From NCBI GenBank assembly GCA_017306415.1, contig JAFKIL010000005.1, positions 1-64,000 on the forward strand: 64,000 nucleotides of DNA. Reading direction: 5' to 3'. The first letter of the stretch is position 1. Every line of letters begins with the position of its first letter. The notes under the pieces are model-generated. The model was not told where the DNA came from and searched no databases. It saw only the letters and a program-made list of their open reading frames with translations. Origin of the DNA: Microbacterium sp. (lineage in GTDB: Bacteria > Actinomycetota > Actinomycetes > Actinomycetales > Microbacteriaceae). The translations under genes and the position numbers were made by a program. Shown piece after piece: positions 1-8,333 of the stretch.

Positions 1-467
1 TTGTCGGGGCCTTGGGAGGGGACGTGGAAGAACGGGATCCCGAAACTGCGGACGTCTTCGGCGACGTTGGTGTGGTTGCTGATCACCATCGGGATCGTCA
101 CCGGCAGCTCCCCCCGCCGGTGCCGCCACAGCAGTTCGAGGAGGCAGTGGTCGCTGGTGGAGGCGAGGATCGCCATCCGCTTCGGGATCGACTGGTCCGT
201 GAGCTGCCACTCCATCCCCAACGGGGTGAGGGTTTTCGCCAGGTCCGCTTCGATGTCGGGGATCGCGGCCTGCAGGTCGGGGCGGTGGAAGACCACGCGC
301 TGGAAGAAGTGGCCCCCGTCCGGGTCGTCGGTGTACTGGTCCAGGGCGACGATGTTGCCCTTGTTCCGGCCGATCAGGGTCGACACCGCGGCGACGATGC
401 CGGGCCGGTCCGGGCCGTGGACGATCAGGCACGCGTCGTCGCGGCGGTCGTCGGTGTGAATGGTCAT
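1..467 (-). CDS. purU: Formyltetrahydrofolate deformylase (3' end beyond window)
   Basis: Hydrolyses 10-formyl-THF to formate and THF in the cytoplasm. Translating the minus strand from the ATG at 467 gives 155 residues with no stop. An ACT-like regulatory domain covers about residues 11-85 (IVHGPDRPGIVAAVS). The formyltransferase fold then begins near residue 95 (IPKRMAILASTSDHCLLELL) and continues with SNH at 130-132 and a GIPFFHV segment, as in PurU. Only 11 bases separate it from the upstream metF-like gene, so they were probably one transcript. Family PurU is about 285 residues, so a little under half is outside the window. Recognition is from memory of the family; confidence in the family is high. 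Confidence 0.93.
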   Translation of the reverse strand, partial: MTIHTDDRRDDACLIVHGPDRPGIVAAVSTLIGRNKGNIVALDQYTDDPDGGHFFQRVVFHRPDLQAAIPDIEADLAKTLTPLGMEWQLTDQSIPKRMAILASTSDHCLLELLWRHRRGELPVTIPMVISNHTNVAEDVRSFGIPFFHVPSQGPD

Positions 468-478
468 GACGGGATCTT

Positions 479-1289
479 TCAGCTGCGTGCGGCGATGAAG
501 CTGTTCGCCCAGTCGGACGTGGCCTTGAGCCCGCCGAACGTGTAGAAGTGCAGCTTCACGTTCCCGGAGGCCGGGTCTTCGGCGAGGAGGGCGGACAGGT
601 CGGTGACGAACTGATCCGGACCCGCCGTGCCCATCAGGTTCGTCAGCGAGAACCCGTACTTCTTCACGATCATCGCGTTCGCCCCGATCCCGAACCGGCG
701 CGCGAAACCGAGGAGGCGCTTGATCCCCGCGGGCCCGGGCGTGCCGATCCGGATCTGCGCGTCGATCCCGCGCTGGCGGACCTGATCGATCCACGCGAGC
801 ACCGGGTCGGTGTCGAACGCGAACTGCGTCAGCACGACCTGCTCGAGGCCTTGCTCCTTCAGCGCCGCGGACTTGTCCTCCAGGTGCTTCCACAGCACAT
901 CCGACGCGATGTCCGGGTGCCCCTCGGGGTACCCCGCGATCGACACCTCACGGACGCCGTAATCGAGCAGCAGGCCGGTGTGGATCACATCGAACGACGA
1001 CGCGTACGGACCCTCCGGCTCGGCCGGATCCCCGCCCACCACGAACACATGCTCGGTCGCCCCGACCTCCTGCAGGCGGCCCAGGAACTCCTCCAACTGC
1101 GCCCGGGACGCCAGCCGGCGCGCCGAGGTCCTCGTTGCCGAGGAACGTGACGTTGATCTTCGTCCCGGCCGGGATCACCGACCGCGCCTCCTCGAGACCG
1201 GGGACATCCTTGCCGGTCATCTCCAGGGAGAAGTCGGTGACGAGCTCGCGTGCGGCGACGGGGTTCGCGGCGGGAGTGGTACGTGACAC
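479..1289 (-). pseudogene. metF: metF-like methylenetetrahydrofolate reductase, deleted and frameshifted
   Basis: The normal role is interconversion of 5,10-methylene-THF and 5-methyl-THF. Two frames carry it. The N-terminal part starts at a GTG (1289) behind an AGGA site and reads VTDFSLEMTGKDVPG to INVTFLGNED. At about 1127 the frame changes to SARRLASRAQLEEFLG and runs to the stop at 479 through HVFVVGGDPAEP, REVSIAGYPEGHPDI and KLHFYTFGG. In the relatives I know, roughly 25-30 residues lie between NED and SARR, so the lesion looks like an internal deletion that also breaks frame. The longest intact frame lacks the N-terminus and has no good start. Genuine decay and an assembly error cannot be told apart here. 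Confidence 0.8.
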
Positions 1290-1362
1290 GGATCGACGTC
1301 CTTTCGTGGGGGCCCTTCGCAGCGTCGCGACGGCCGGAGTGCTGCTCTGCGCCTCTGAGGGG

Positions 1363-1391
1363 ACTTTACCTATGTCGATAGGTAATGACAA
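1363..1391 (-). promoter_or_regulatory. Promoter of metF-purU with embedded palindromic operator
   Basis: On the minus strand TTGTCA (1391-1386), a 17-base spacer and TAAAGT (1368-1363) make a good sigma-70 promoter about 75 bases before the metF GTG. The spacer and the -10 are occupied by TTACCTATGTCGATAGGTAA (1366-1385), a perfect 8-bp inverted repeat with a 4-base centre. This placement predicts repression. The adjacent MarR gene is the obvious candidate regulator, which is inference. Confidence 0.65.
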
Positions 1392-1439
1392 GAGGTATTG
1401 TGTGGACGTCGCGGCACCGACGCCGCGATGTCGGCCGGA

Positions 1440-1997
1440 TCAGGCCTCGACGTCGTCCTGGATGTCTCCGAGGTCGTCGGCTCCCGGATCGGCGTCAGCG
1501 TCCGCAGCGCGGAGGGCGGCGAGCATGCGATGGATGTTGGCGTTGAACGTCTCGATCTCGGCATCGGACATGCCGGCGAGGATGATCTCCTGGCCCCGCA
1601 CCGAGATCGGCCGCATCGCGGCGTGCATCGCGGCACCGGCGGCGGTCATGTGCATCGGTCGCGACCCGCGCGGTCCGTCGGAGAGCACGATGAGCTGGCG
1701 GCTGACCAGCGTCGCCGCGCTCTTGGACACGATCGCCTTGTTGACGTCGAGGAACTCCGACACCTCCGTCGCCGAGGCGCCGGGGAGGCTGGCCAGCGCC
1801 GACAGGATGCGCCACTCGTTGGTGCCGAGGCCGAACAGGCGGCGCAGCTCGTGAGATTCCCGCCACACGAGCTCGTAGGTGAGCAGCGCCAGGAGTCTGG
1901 GCGTGAAGGACTCGTGGTCGAGTGCGTCCGGGAGGCGATCGCGCACCACGTCCGGCGAGAGATCGTGCTCGGGGTGGGCGGCGTTCTGTGCAGGCAT
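1440..1997 (-). CDS. MarR-family transcriptional regulator
   Basis: Predicted 185-residue winged-helix repressor. The ATG at 1997 is preceded by AGAGGAGC. The DNA-binding core is about residues 58-118 (NEWRILSALASLPGASATEV, recognition region VNKAIVSKSAATLV, wing SDGPRGSRPMHMT). Flanking helices are typical MarR dimerisation elements, and the C-terminus is an acidic Asp/Ala tail. It sits directly upstream of the metF-purU promoter on the same strand and downstream of the aldehyde dehydrogenase. Ligand unknown; aromatic acids or aldehydes are plausible from context only. Confidence 0.9.
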   Translation of the reverse strand: MPAQNAAHPEHDLSPDVVRDRLPDALDHESFTPRLLALLTYELVWRESHELRRLFGLGTNEWRILSALASLPGASATEVSEFLDVNKAIVSKSAATLVSRQLIVLSDGPRGSRPMHMTAAGAAMHAAMRPISVRGQEIILAGMSDAEIETFNANIHRMLAALRAADADADPGADDLGDIQDDVEA

Positions 1998-2108
1998 TCT
2001 GCTCCTCTGACGGTGGGGCCGCGACGACTCCCACCTGGTTACGAGTGTCCCAGACGGATCGGAACCCGGGCGTGTCCGCACACCCGGGTTCCGATCTTGC
2101 GCTGTGGT

Positions 2109-3592
2109 TCAGTGGTTCATGGCGGTGAGGGCGTCGGGGTCGATGGTGGCGATGGAGCGGGTGTCTTGGAAGGCGCGGATGCCTTCGATGCCTTGTTCGC
2201 GGCCGATGCCGGATTGCTTCATGCCGCCGAAGGGGGCGCGCAGGTCGAGGCGGGTGGCGCCGTGGTCGTTGACCATCCGCAGACGAGTTTGGAGCCGACG
2301 CGGTGGGCGGCGTCGGGGTTGGCGGTCCAGACGGATCCGCACAGGCCGCCCCAGGTGTCGTTCGCCAGGCGGACGGCTTCGTCCTCGGTGTCGAAGGGGA
2401 TGAGGGGGATGACGGGTCCGAACTGTTCCTGGGTGACGACCCGCAGGGACGGGTCGGGGTCGATGACGATCGCGGGGCGCAGGAAGTTCCCGCCGGCGAG
2501 GTCCCCGCCGGGGAGCTGGCCGTATTCGCGGACGTCGGCGCCGGCGTCTTTCGCTTCCTGGATGATCTCCGCCACGAACGCCTTCTGCGCGGCCGAGTGC
2601 AGGGGTCCCATGGTGGTGCCCTCGTCGAGCCCGTACCCGATGACGGCCTTGTCGAGGCGGGCGGCGAGCCCGTCGACGACCTCGTTCAGGCGGGAGCGGT
2701 GCACGAACACCCGCTTCGCGTTCATGCAGATCTGCCCGGTCGTGTCGTAGATCGCCGCGTAGAGGCGGTCCAGGTGGGCGTCGTCCAGGATCGCGTCCTC
2801 CAGGAACACCGCCGCATCATTCCCCCCCAGCTCCAGCGTCACACGCGTGAGAGTCTTGGAGGCCATCTCCATCATGCGCTTGCCGCCGTTGACCGACCCG
2901 GTGAAGCACACCTTCGCGACATCGGTGTTCTGGATGAGGCCCGCCATGTTCGCATCCTCGCCCGTCACGACGTTGAGCACACCGGCGGGGAGCTTCTCCG
3001 CGACGCGCTGCACGACGCGGGCGGTCGCCAGCGGCGCCGACACCGGCGGTTTCACGATCACGGTGTTGCCCGCGAGCAGCGCGTGCGGGAGGGCGGCTCC
3101 GAGGATCGCGATCGGCCAGTTGAACGGCACGATGATGGTCACGACGCCCAGCGGCTGATACGCGACCTCGGTCGACACCGGGATCGCGCCCGGCACGACG
3201 GGCAGCGTGTGCGAGGCATCCACCTGGTCGGCGATCATGAGCGCCAGGTTCCACCGGATCTCGAACACGAGGGCGTCGACCCAGCTCTCGAAGCGGATCT
3301 TGCCGTTCTCCTGCGACAGGATCGCGGCATCCGTGTCGCGCTCGTCCGCAATGCCGGCGATGGCCTCGGCCATCTTGGCGGCGCGCTCGGTGGCGCTGAG
3401 CGCCGCCCACGCCGGGAAGGCCGCGTTCGCCGCGGCGACCGCGTCCGCCACATCCGCGGTCGATGCGGACGCGGCGTGCCCCACGATCCTGCCCGGCTTG
3501 CCCGGGTCGGCGATGGCGATGGTGTCGGGCGTCTCGCGCTCCGCACCGCCGATGAACAGTCCCGTGCGGACTGTCTCCAATGTCTCGGTCAT
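2109..3592 (-). pseudogene. NAD(P)-dependent aldehyde dehydrogenase, frameshifted near its C-terminus
   Basis: Oxidises an aldehyde to the acid. The ATG at 3592 follows AGAGGTG. Visible are PFNW (156-159), the general-base Glu254 in VTLELGGND and the nucleophile Cys289 in GQICMNAKR. The frame breaks at about 2278-2284, near residue 439. The original frame runs into about 20 junk residues after GSKLVCG. The family C-terminus (VNDHG, DLRAPFGGMKQSGIGREQG, AFQDTRSI) continues in another frame to the stop at 2109. A single-base loss would explain it. Loss of the C-terminal oligomerisation and active-site cover would probably inactivate the enzyme unless the base is a sequencing error. Context suggests an aromatic aldehyde such as vanillin, but this is inference. 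Confidence 0.85.
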
Positions 3593-3684
3593 GACGATCA
3601 AGCACCTCTCTGTGTCTTCGACATCCGTGATTCCGGCCCGCGAGACCCGAGGGCCGCTCGCCGCGGGACGCGCCTGTGCGTCCC

Positions 3685-3737
3685 TAAACAAGTTTACGTC
3701 CATTCCTGTTTACACGTAAAGCACTTCGTGTTACTGT
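3685..3737 (+). promoter_or_regulatory. Promoter of the transketolase-sugar operon with two palindromes
   Basis: TTTACA (3709-3714), 17 bases, TACTGT (3732-3737) is a likely promoter about 107 bases before the first transketolase start. The 12-mers TAAACAAGTTTA (3685-3696) and TTTACACGTAAA (3709-3720) are each inverted repeats. They share the direct repeat GTTTAC at 3692 and 3708, 16 bases apart. The second overlaps the -35. No regulator gene adjoins this operon, so the binding protein is unknown. The same region must also serve the divergent aldehyde dehydrogenase. Confidence 0.5.
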
Positions 3738-3843
3738 CGCCTCGTCGCGATCCGGAGAGCGGGTCGGACCACAAGCGAACGTCGATGGAGACGGCCCGGT
3801 GCCGCTGCTTCGTCGACACGAATCGATGACGAGGAGGCATGCG

Positions 3844-4722
3844 ATGAGCCGTTCCACACTGCCGACGGCGGAGGAGCCGCACACCGTCGCGGAGCTGGAG
3901 GACCTGGCGTTCGAGCTGCGGTCCAAGCTGCTCGAGCTGTGCGGGACGTACGAGGGCGCCGTCCACATCGGCGGCGATCTGTCGGCCGCCGACATCTTCA
4001 CCGCCCTGTTCCACTACGGGCTGCACGTCGACCCGACGGATCTCCGCAACCCCGCCCGCGACCGTTTCGTGCTGAGCAAGGGCCACGCCGCGGTGTGCAT
4101 GTACATCACGATGGCGATGCGCGGGTTCTTCTCGTACGAGGGGATCGTCGAGACGTACGGACAGCTCGACAGCGCGTACGGGATGCACCCGTGCAAGGTG
4201 CAGCTGCCCGGCGTCGAGGCATCCACCGGCTCCCTCGGCCACGGCCTGCCGATCGCGGTCGGGATGGCGCTCAGCGCCCGCGGCCGCGGAGAGTCGCATC
4301 GCGTCGTCACGCTCCTCGGCGACGGCGAGACCGGCGAAGGGTCGGTCTGGGAGGCCGCGATGGCCGCGCGCAGCAACAAGCTCGGGAACCTCGTCGCGTT
4401 CGTCGACCGCAACCGCCAGCTCATGACGAGCTTCGCCGAGGAGCGGGTCGTGTTCGAGCCCTACCCCGACAAGTGGGCCGCGTTCGGCTGGAACGTCGTG
4501 CACATCGACGGCCACGACATGGCCCAGCTCGTGGAGGCGATCGACGCGCTGCCGCCGACCGACAGCGACCGTCCCACCGTGGTCGTGTGCGAGACGGTCA
4601 AGGGCAAGGGCGTCGACTTCATGGAGCACAACCTCGCCTGGCACGCCGGCTCGCTCGGTGCCGCCGACCTCGAGCGCGCGATGGCCGCGCTCCTCGCATC
4701 CCGTGAGAAGGAGTCCGTCTGA
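3844..4722 (+). CDS. Transketolase, N-terminal (thiamine diphosphate) subunit
   Basis: 292-residue half of a split transketolase; with the next gene it should move two-carbon ketol units between sugars. SKGHA (78-82), TGSLGHGL (128-135) and the thiamine-diphosphate motif starting GDGETGEGS (159) and ending VDRN (187-190) are all present. The ATG at 3844 is chosen because GAGGAGG lies seven bases upstream; an in-frame ATG at 3826 has no such site. The stop overlaps the next ATG by one base (TGATG). Housekeeping actinobacterial transketolase is a single chain of about 700 residues. The split form and its place beside a sugar ABC transporter suggest a dedicated catabolic role, perhaps on a ketose made by the isomerase downstream. 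Confidence 0.92.
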   Translation: MSRSTLPTAEEPHTVAELEDLAFELRSKLLELCGTYEGAVHIGGDLSAADIFTALFHYGLHVDPTDLRNPARDRFVLSKGHAAVCMYITMAMRGFFSYEGIVETYGQLDSAYGMHPCKVQLPGVEASTGSLGHGLPIAVGMALSARGRGESHRVVTLLGDGETGEGSVWEAAMAARSNKLGNLVAFVDRNRQLMTSFAEERVVFEPYPDKWAAFGWNVVHIDGHDMAQLVEAIDALPPTDSDRPTVVVCETVKGKGVDFMEHNLAWHAGSLGAADLERAMAALLASREKESV

Positions 4723-5681
4723 TGCCTGTCACCTTCACCTTCGGCGAGTTCCTCGGAGCGCGCTCGGTCATCGGATCCACCCTCGCCGAGCTCGGCGAGG
4801 AGCACGACAACCTCTGGGTGATCACCCCGGACATCGGGGCCACCCTCGTCGAGTTCCGCGACCGGTTCCCCGAGCGCTTCCTCGATGTGGGACTGGCCGA
4901 GCAGGCCAGCGTGGGCATCGCATCCGGACTCGCGTACGACGGGAACATCCCGGTCGTCTCGGGCATGCTGCCCTTCCTCTCGATGCGCGCGCTCGAGCAG
5001 ATCCGCACCGACGTGTGCTACCCGAACCTCCCGGTGAAGATCATCGGCACGCACGGCGGCCTCGTCGGCAACGGCGGCTCCACGCACTACGCGGTCGAGG
5101 ACCTGGCCCTCATGTGCGCCCTGACGAACATGACCGTCACCTCGATCGGCGACCCGCTCATGGTGGGCGAGATCATCCGCCAGTCGATGTCGATGACCGG
5201 CCCGATCTACATCCGCCTCGCGGTCGGCAAGAAGGACAAGGTCCTCTACGAGCCCGGTCAGCACGAGGTGCGCATCGGCAAGGGGATCGTCGCGCGCGAA
5301 GGCACAGACGTCACGATCTTCACCCACGGCACGACGGTCGCCCAGGCGCTGGATGCCGCAGACGAGCTCGCCGAGGACGGCCGGTCGGTGCGCGTGGTCG
5401 ACATGTTCACCCTCAAGCCGATCGACGAGGAGCTCATCGTCCGCTGTGCGGAGGAGACCGACGGGCGCTTCGTCGTCCTGGAGGACCACCTCGCCTACGG
5501 CGGACTCGCCTCGCGGATCGCGGACGTCGCGGCCGACCGCGGCATCCGCCTCACCGCGTTCGAACGCCTCGGCATCCCGCAGGTCTACGCCGGCTTCGGC
5601 GAGGACGAGCAGCTGCGGGACAAGTACGGGTACGGCCTGAGCGCCACCGTCGCGGCGCTGCGCAGAGCCGTCGCCGCCTGA
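4722..5681 (+). CDS. Transketolase, C-terminal (pyrimidine-binding) subunit
   Basis: 319 residues forming the pyrimidine-binding and C-terminal domains of the split transketolase. The segment DVGLAEQASVGIASGLA carries the conserved Glu that activates thiamine diphosphate. GTHGGLVGNGGSTHYAVEDL and DMFTLKPID are typical of the DXS/transketolase C-half. It is translationally coupled to the preceding gene by TGATG, as expected for obligate partners. The exact donor and acceptor are unknown; no sugar kinase is encoded in the operon, which is unusual for a transketolase substrate. Confidence 0.92.
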   Translation: MPVTFTFGEFLGARSVIGSTLAELGEEHDNLWVITPDIGATLVEFRDRFPERFLDVGLAEQASVGIASGLAYDGNIPVVSGMLPFLSMRALEQIRTDVCYPNLPVKIIGTHGGLVGNGGSTHYAVEDLALMCALTNMTVTSIGDPLMVGEIIRQSMSMTGPIYIRLAVGKKDKVLYEPGQHEVRIGKGIVAREGTDVTIFTHGTTVAQALDAADELAEDGRSVRVVDMFTLKPIDEELIVRCAEETDGRFVVLEDHLAYGGLASRIADVAADRGIRLTAFERLGIPQVYAGFGEDEQLRDKYGYGLSATVAALRRAVAA

Positions 5682-5715
5682 CCTCCTTCCACCCCACGCC
5701 TCAACGGAGAGACGC

Positions 5716-6786
5716 ATGAGAACAGTCGCGGTCACGAAGATCGGCAGCCTGCGCGACCCGGACGAGTCGACGCGCGGCCGCATCGGCCTCGTCGACTTCC
5801 CCGAGCCGGAGCTCGGCCCCGAGGACGTGCGCATCCGCATCGCCTACTCGGCGATCTGCGGCTCCGATCCGCACCTCGCCGAGGGCTTCTTCGGGACCGA
5901 CGTCCCGATCGGGCTCGGCCACGAGCTGTCCGGAGTCATCGAGGCGCTCGGGGAGCGTGCCCACCGCAACGGGCTGCGCATCGGCGACCGCGTGTCGGGC
6001 AACTTCCTGCGCTTCTGCGGCACGTGCCGCCCGTGCCAGGAGGGGCGGCAGCAGTTCTGCGAGCACATCCAGGACTACAACCGCCCCGGGATGGCCGAGA
6101 CCATCACGTGGCACGAGTCGCAGGTCTACCGGCTGCCCGACGAGATCTCGCTCCTGCACGGGTGCCTGCTCGAGCCCACCTCGGTCGCCGTGCGCATCGC
6201 CGACAAGACCCGCATCCGCGTGGGCGACCGCGTCGCGATCTGCGGCGGCGGCCCCATCGGGCAGCTCGCTCTGCAGGTGCTGCGGATGTACGGCGCGACG
6301 TCGCTGACGATGATCGAGCCGATCGCGGAGCGCCGCGAGATGGCGCTCCGCCACGGCGCGCAGTTCGTCATCGACCCGGTCGGGGAGGACCAGTACGCCC
6401 GGGCGGACGAGATCACCGACGGTCGCGGCTACGACGTCGTCATCGACGCGTCCGGCTCCCCTCGGGCGGTGCGGGGTCTGCTCGACATCGCGGCGAAGGG
6501 CGCGACGGTCGTGTACGGCGCCATGTACCCCGAGAGCTTCGAGATGCCGTTGAACCTCTCGGACTACCTGTACCTCAAGGAGCTCACCCTCACGGGTGTG
6601 TTCGTCTCGCCCTACGCGTTCCCGCGGGCGCTGCAGGTGCTGCCGCACCTCGAGCTCGACGAGCTCACCGCGGCGGTCTTCGACCTCGAGGATGCCGCGG
6701 AGGCGTTCGCGGTGCACGTCAGCGGGCGGCATCCCAAGGTCGTGCTCCGGTGCAACGACCTCGACGAGAGGGAGAGTGCGGCATGA
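5716..6786 (+). CDS. Zinc-dependent medium-chain alcohol/polyol dehydrogenase
   Basis: 356-residue MDR-family NAD(P) oxidoreductase of the sorbitol/threonine dehydrogenase type. Catalytic zinc ligands are Cys48 and His69-Glu70 (GLGHE), with Glu153 in LLEP. The structural zinc uses Cys101, Cys104, Cys107 and Cys115. The Rossmann motif GGGPIG is at 177-182. The ATG follows GGAGAG. Its last codons overlap the next start (ATGA). Position in a sugar-uptake operon suggests oxidation of a polyol or sugar to a keto sugar. Confidence 0.9.
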   Translation: MRTVAVTKIGSLRDPDESTRGRIGLVDFPEPELGPEDVRIRIAYSAICGSDPHLAEGFFGTDVPIGLGHELSGVIEALGERAHRNGLRIGDRVSGNFLRFCGTCRPCQEGRQQFCEHIQDYNRPGMAETITWHESQVYRLPDEISLLHGCLLEPTSVAVRIADKTRIRVGDRVAICGGGPIGQLALQVLRMYGATSLTMIEPIAERREMALRHGAQFVIDPVGEDQYARADEITDGRGYDVVIDASGSPRAVRGLLDIAAKGATVVYGAMYPESFEMPLNLSDYLYLKELTLTGVFVSPYAFPRALQVLPHLELDELTAAVFDLEDAAEAFAVHVSGRHPKVVLRCNDLDERESAA

Positions 6787-8333
6787 CCGTCGTGGAGGAG
6801 CCCATCGGCACGGCGCTCGGCGAACCCGCGCCCGCGCTCGAGGCGCGCGACATCGTCAAGCGCTTCGACGGCGTCCACGCCCTGGAGGGCGCGGCGTTCT
6901 CGGTGCTGCCCGGCGAGATCCACGCCCTCCTCGGCGAGAACGGCGCGGGCAAGTCGACGCTGATCAAGATCCTCACCGGCATCTACGCGCCCGACGGCGG
7001 GACGCTGCTGCGCGACGGCGAAGAGGTCGAGTTCGCGAACGTGCGTGTGGCGAACCACGCCGGGGTCGTGGCTCTGTATCAGGAGCTGTCGGTGATCCCC
7101 TCCATCAGCGTCGCGGAGAACATCCTCCTCGGCGAGCAGACCCCGAGCCGCGGCGGCCTCGTGCAGTGGCGCCGGCTGCGCAAGACGGCGCGCGCCCAGC
7201 TCGACAGCATCAACCAGCGCATCCCGCTCGGGATGCTGGCGGGCGACCTGACGCCCGTGCAGCAGACCATGGTCGCCTTCGCCCGCGCTCTCGCGACGGA
7301 CGCCCGCGTGCTCATCCTCGACGAGCCCACGGCATCGCTCACCGACACCGAGATCACCGACCTGTTCGCGGTCCTGCGGTCCCTCCGCGACCGCGGCGTG
7401 GCCATCGTCTACGTCTCGCACCGGCTGGAGGAGGTCTTCGAGCTGTGCGACCGGCTGACGATCATGCGCAACGGACGCACGATCGTCACGAAGGACGTCC
7501 GCGACTCCCATATCGACGAGGTCATCTCGACCATGGTCGGGCGCTCAGCCGGGGAGCTCTACCCCGAGCGGGGAACGGCCACCACGACCGTGGCCCTGAC
7601 CGCCCGGGGCATCGACGGCCGGCGCGTGAAGGACGTCTCGTTCGAGGTGCACGAGGGCGAGGTGCTCGGCATCGGCGGGCTCGCCGGGTCGGGGCGCAGC
7701 GAGCTGCTGCGCATCCTCGCCGGCGCCCAGCGGCGCAGCGGGGGCGAGATCAGCATCGGCGGAGTCTCGCTGCGGCTGTCGCCGGGCGTGGGCCGGGCGC
7801 TGGACGCCGGCATCGCGCTCGTCCCCGAGGAGCGGCGGAGCCAGGGCGTCATCCTCGGCGCCTCGATCCAGGACAACATCACCGTCGCGAACATCTCGGA
7901 GGTGAGCACGGCGGGCATGGTGTCGACGTCGCGCATCTCGGTGATCACCCAGCGCGGGATGAAGGACCTCCAGATCAAGGCGCGCAGCGCCCGGCAGCAC
8001 GTGAGCGAGCTCTCCGGCGGCAACCAGCAGAAGGTCGTGCTCGCGAAGATGCTGGCCAGGAAGCCCAAGGTGCTCCTGATGGACGAGCCCACGCGCGGCA
8101 TCGACGTCGGAACGAAGGCCGAGATCTACCGCCTGATCCGGCGGCTCGCGGCCGCAGGGACGGCGGTCATCACGGTCAGCTCCGAGCTGCCCGAGCTCAT
8201 CGGGATGAGCGACCGGATCCTGATCATGCACGAGGGCCGGATCTCCGGCGAGGTCCCGGCCGAAGGAGCGGACGAAGAGGTCCTGCTGGCCTATTGCTAC
8301 GGAAAGGCGGAGACGCATGACAACCACGAGTAA
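6783..8333 (+). CDS. Sugar ABC transporter, double ATPase subunit (RbsA type)
   Basis: 516 residues with two tandem ABC domains, energising import of a sugar with the next two products. The first domain has a good Walker A, GENGAGKST (51-59), but a degenerate signature (LTPVQQTM). The second has a degenerate Walker A (GLAGSGRSE) and a good signature (LSGGNQQK). That asymmetry is characteristic of RbsA/XylG/MglA proteins. The ATG at 6783 overlaps the dehydrogenase stop. It overlaps the permease start by 17 bases. Substrate cannot be read from the ATPase. Confidence 0.94.
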   Translation: MTVVEEPIGTALGEPAPALEARDIVKRFDGVHALEGAAFSVLPGEIHALLGENGAGKSTLIKILTGIYAPDGGTLLRDGEEVEFANVRVANHAGVVALYQELSVIPSISVAENILLGEQTPSRGGLVQWRRLRKTARAQLDSINQRIPLGMLAGDLTPVQQTMVAFARALATDARVLILDEPTASLTDTEITDLFAVLRSLRDRGVAIVYVSHRLEEVFELCDRLTIMRNGRTIVTKDVRDSHIDEVISTMVGRSAGELYPERGTATTTVALTARGIDGRRVKDVSFEVHEGEVLGIGGLAGSGRSELLRILAGAQRRSGGEISIGGVSLRLSPGVGRALDAGIALVPEERRSQGVILGASIQDNITVANISEVSTAGMVSTSRISVITQRGMKDLQIKARSARQHVSELSGGNQQKVVLAKMLARKPKVLLMDEPTRGIDVGTKAEIYRLIRRLAAAGTAVITVSSELPELIGMSDRILIMHEGRISGEVPAEGADEEVLLAYCYGKAETHDNHE

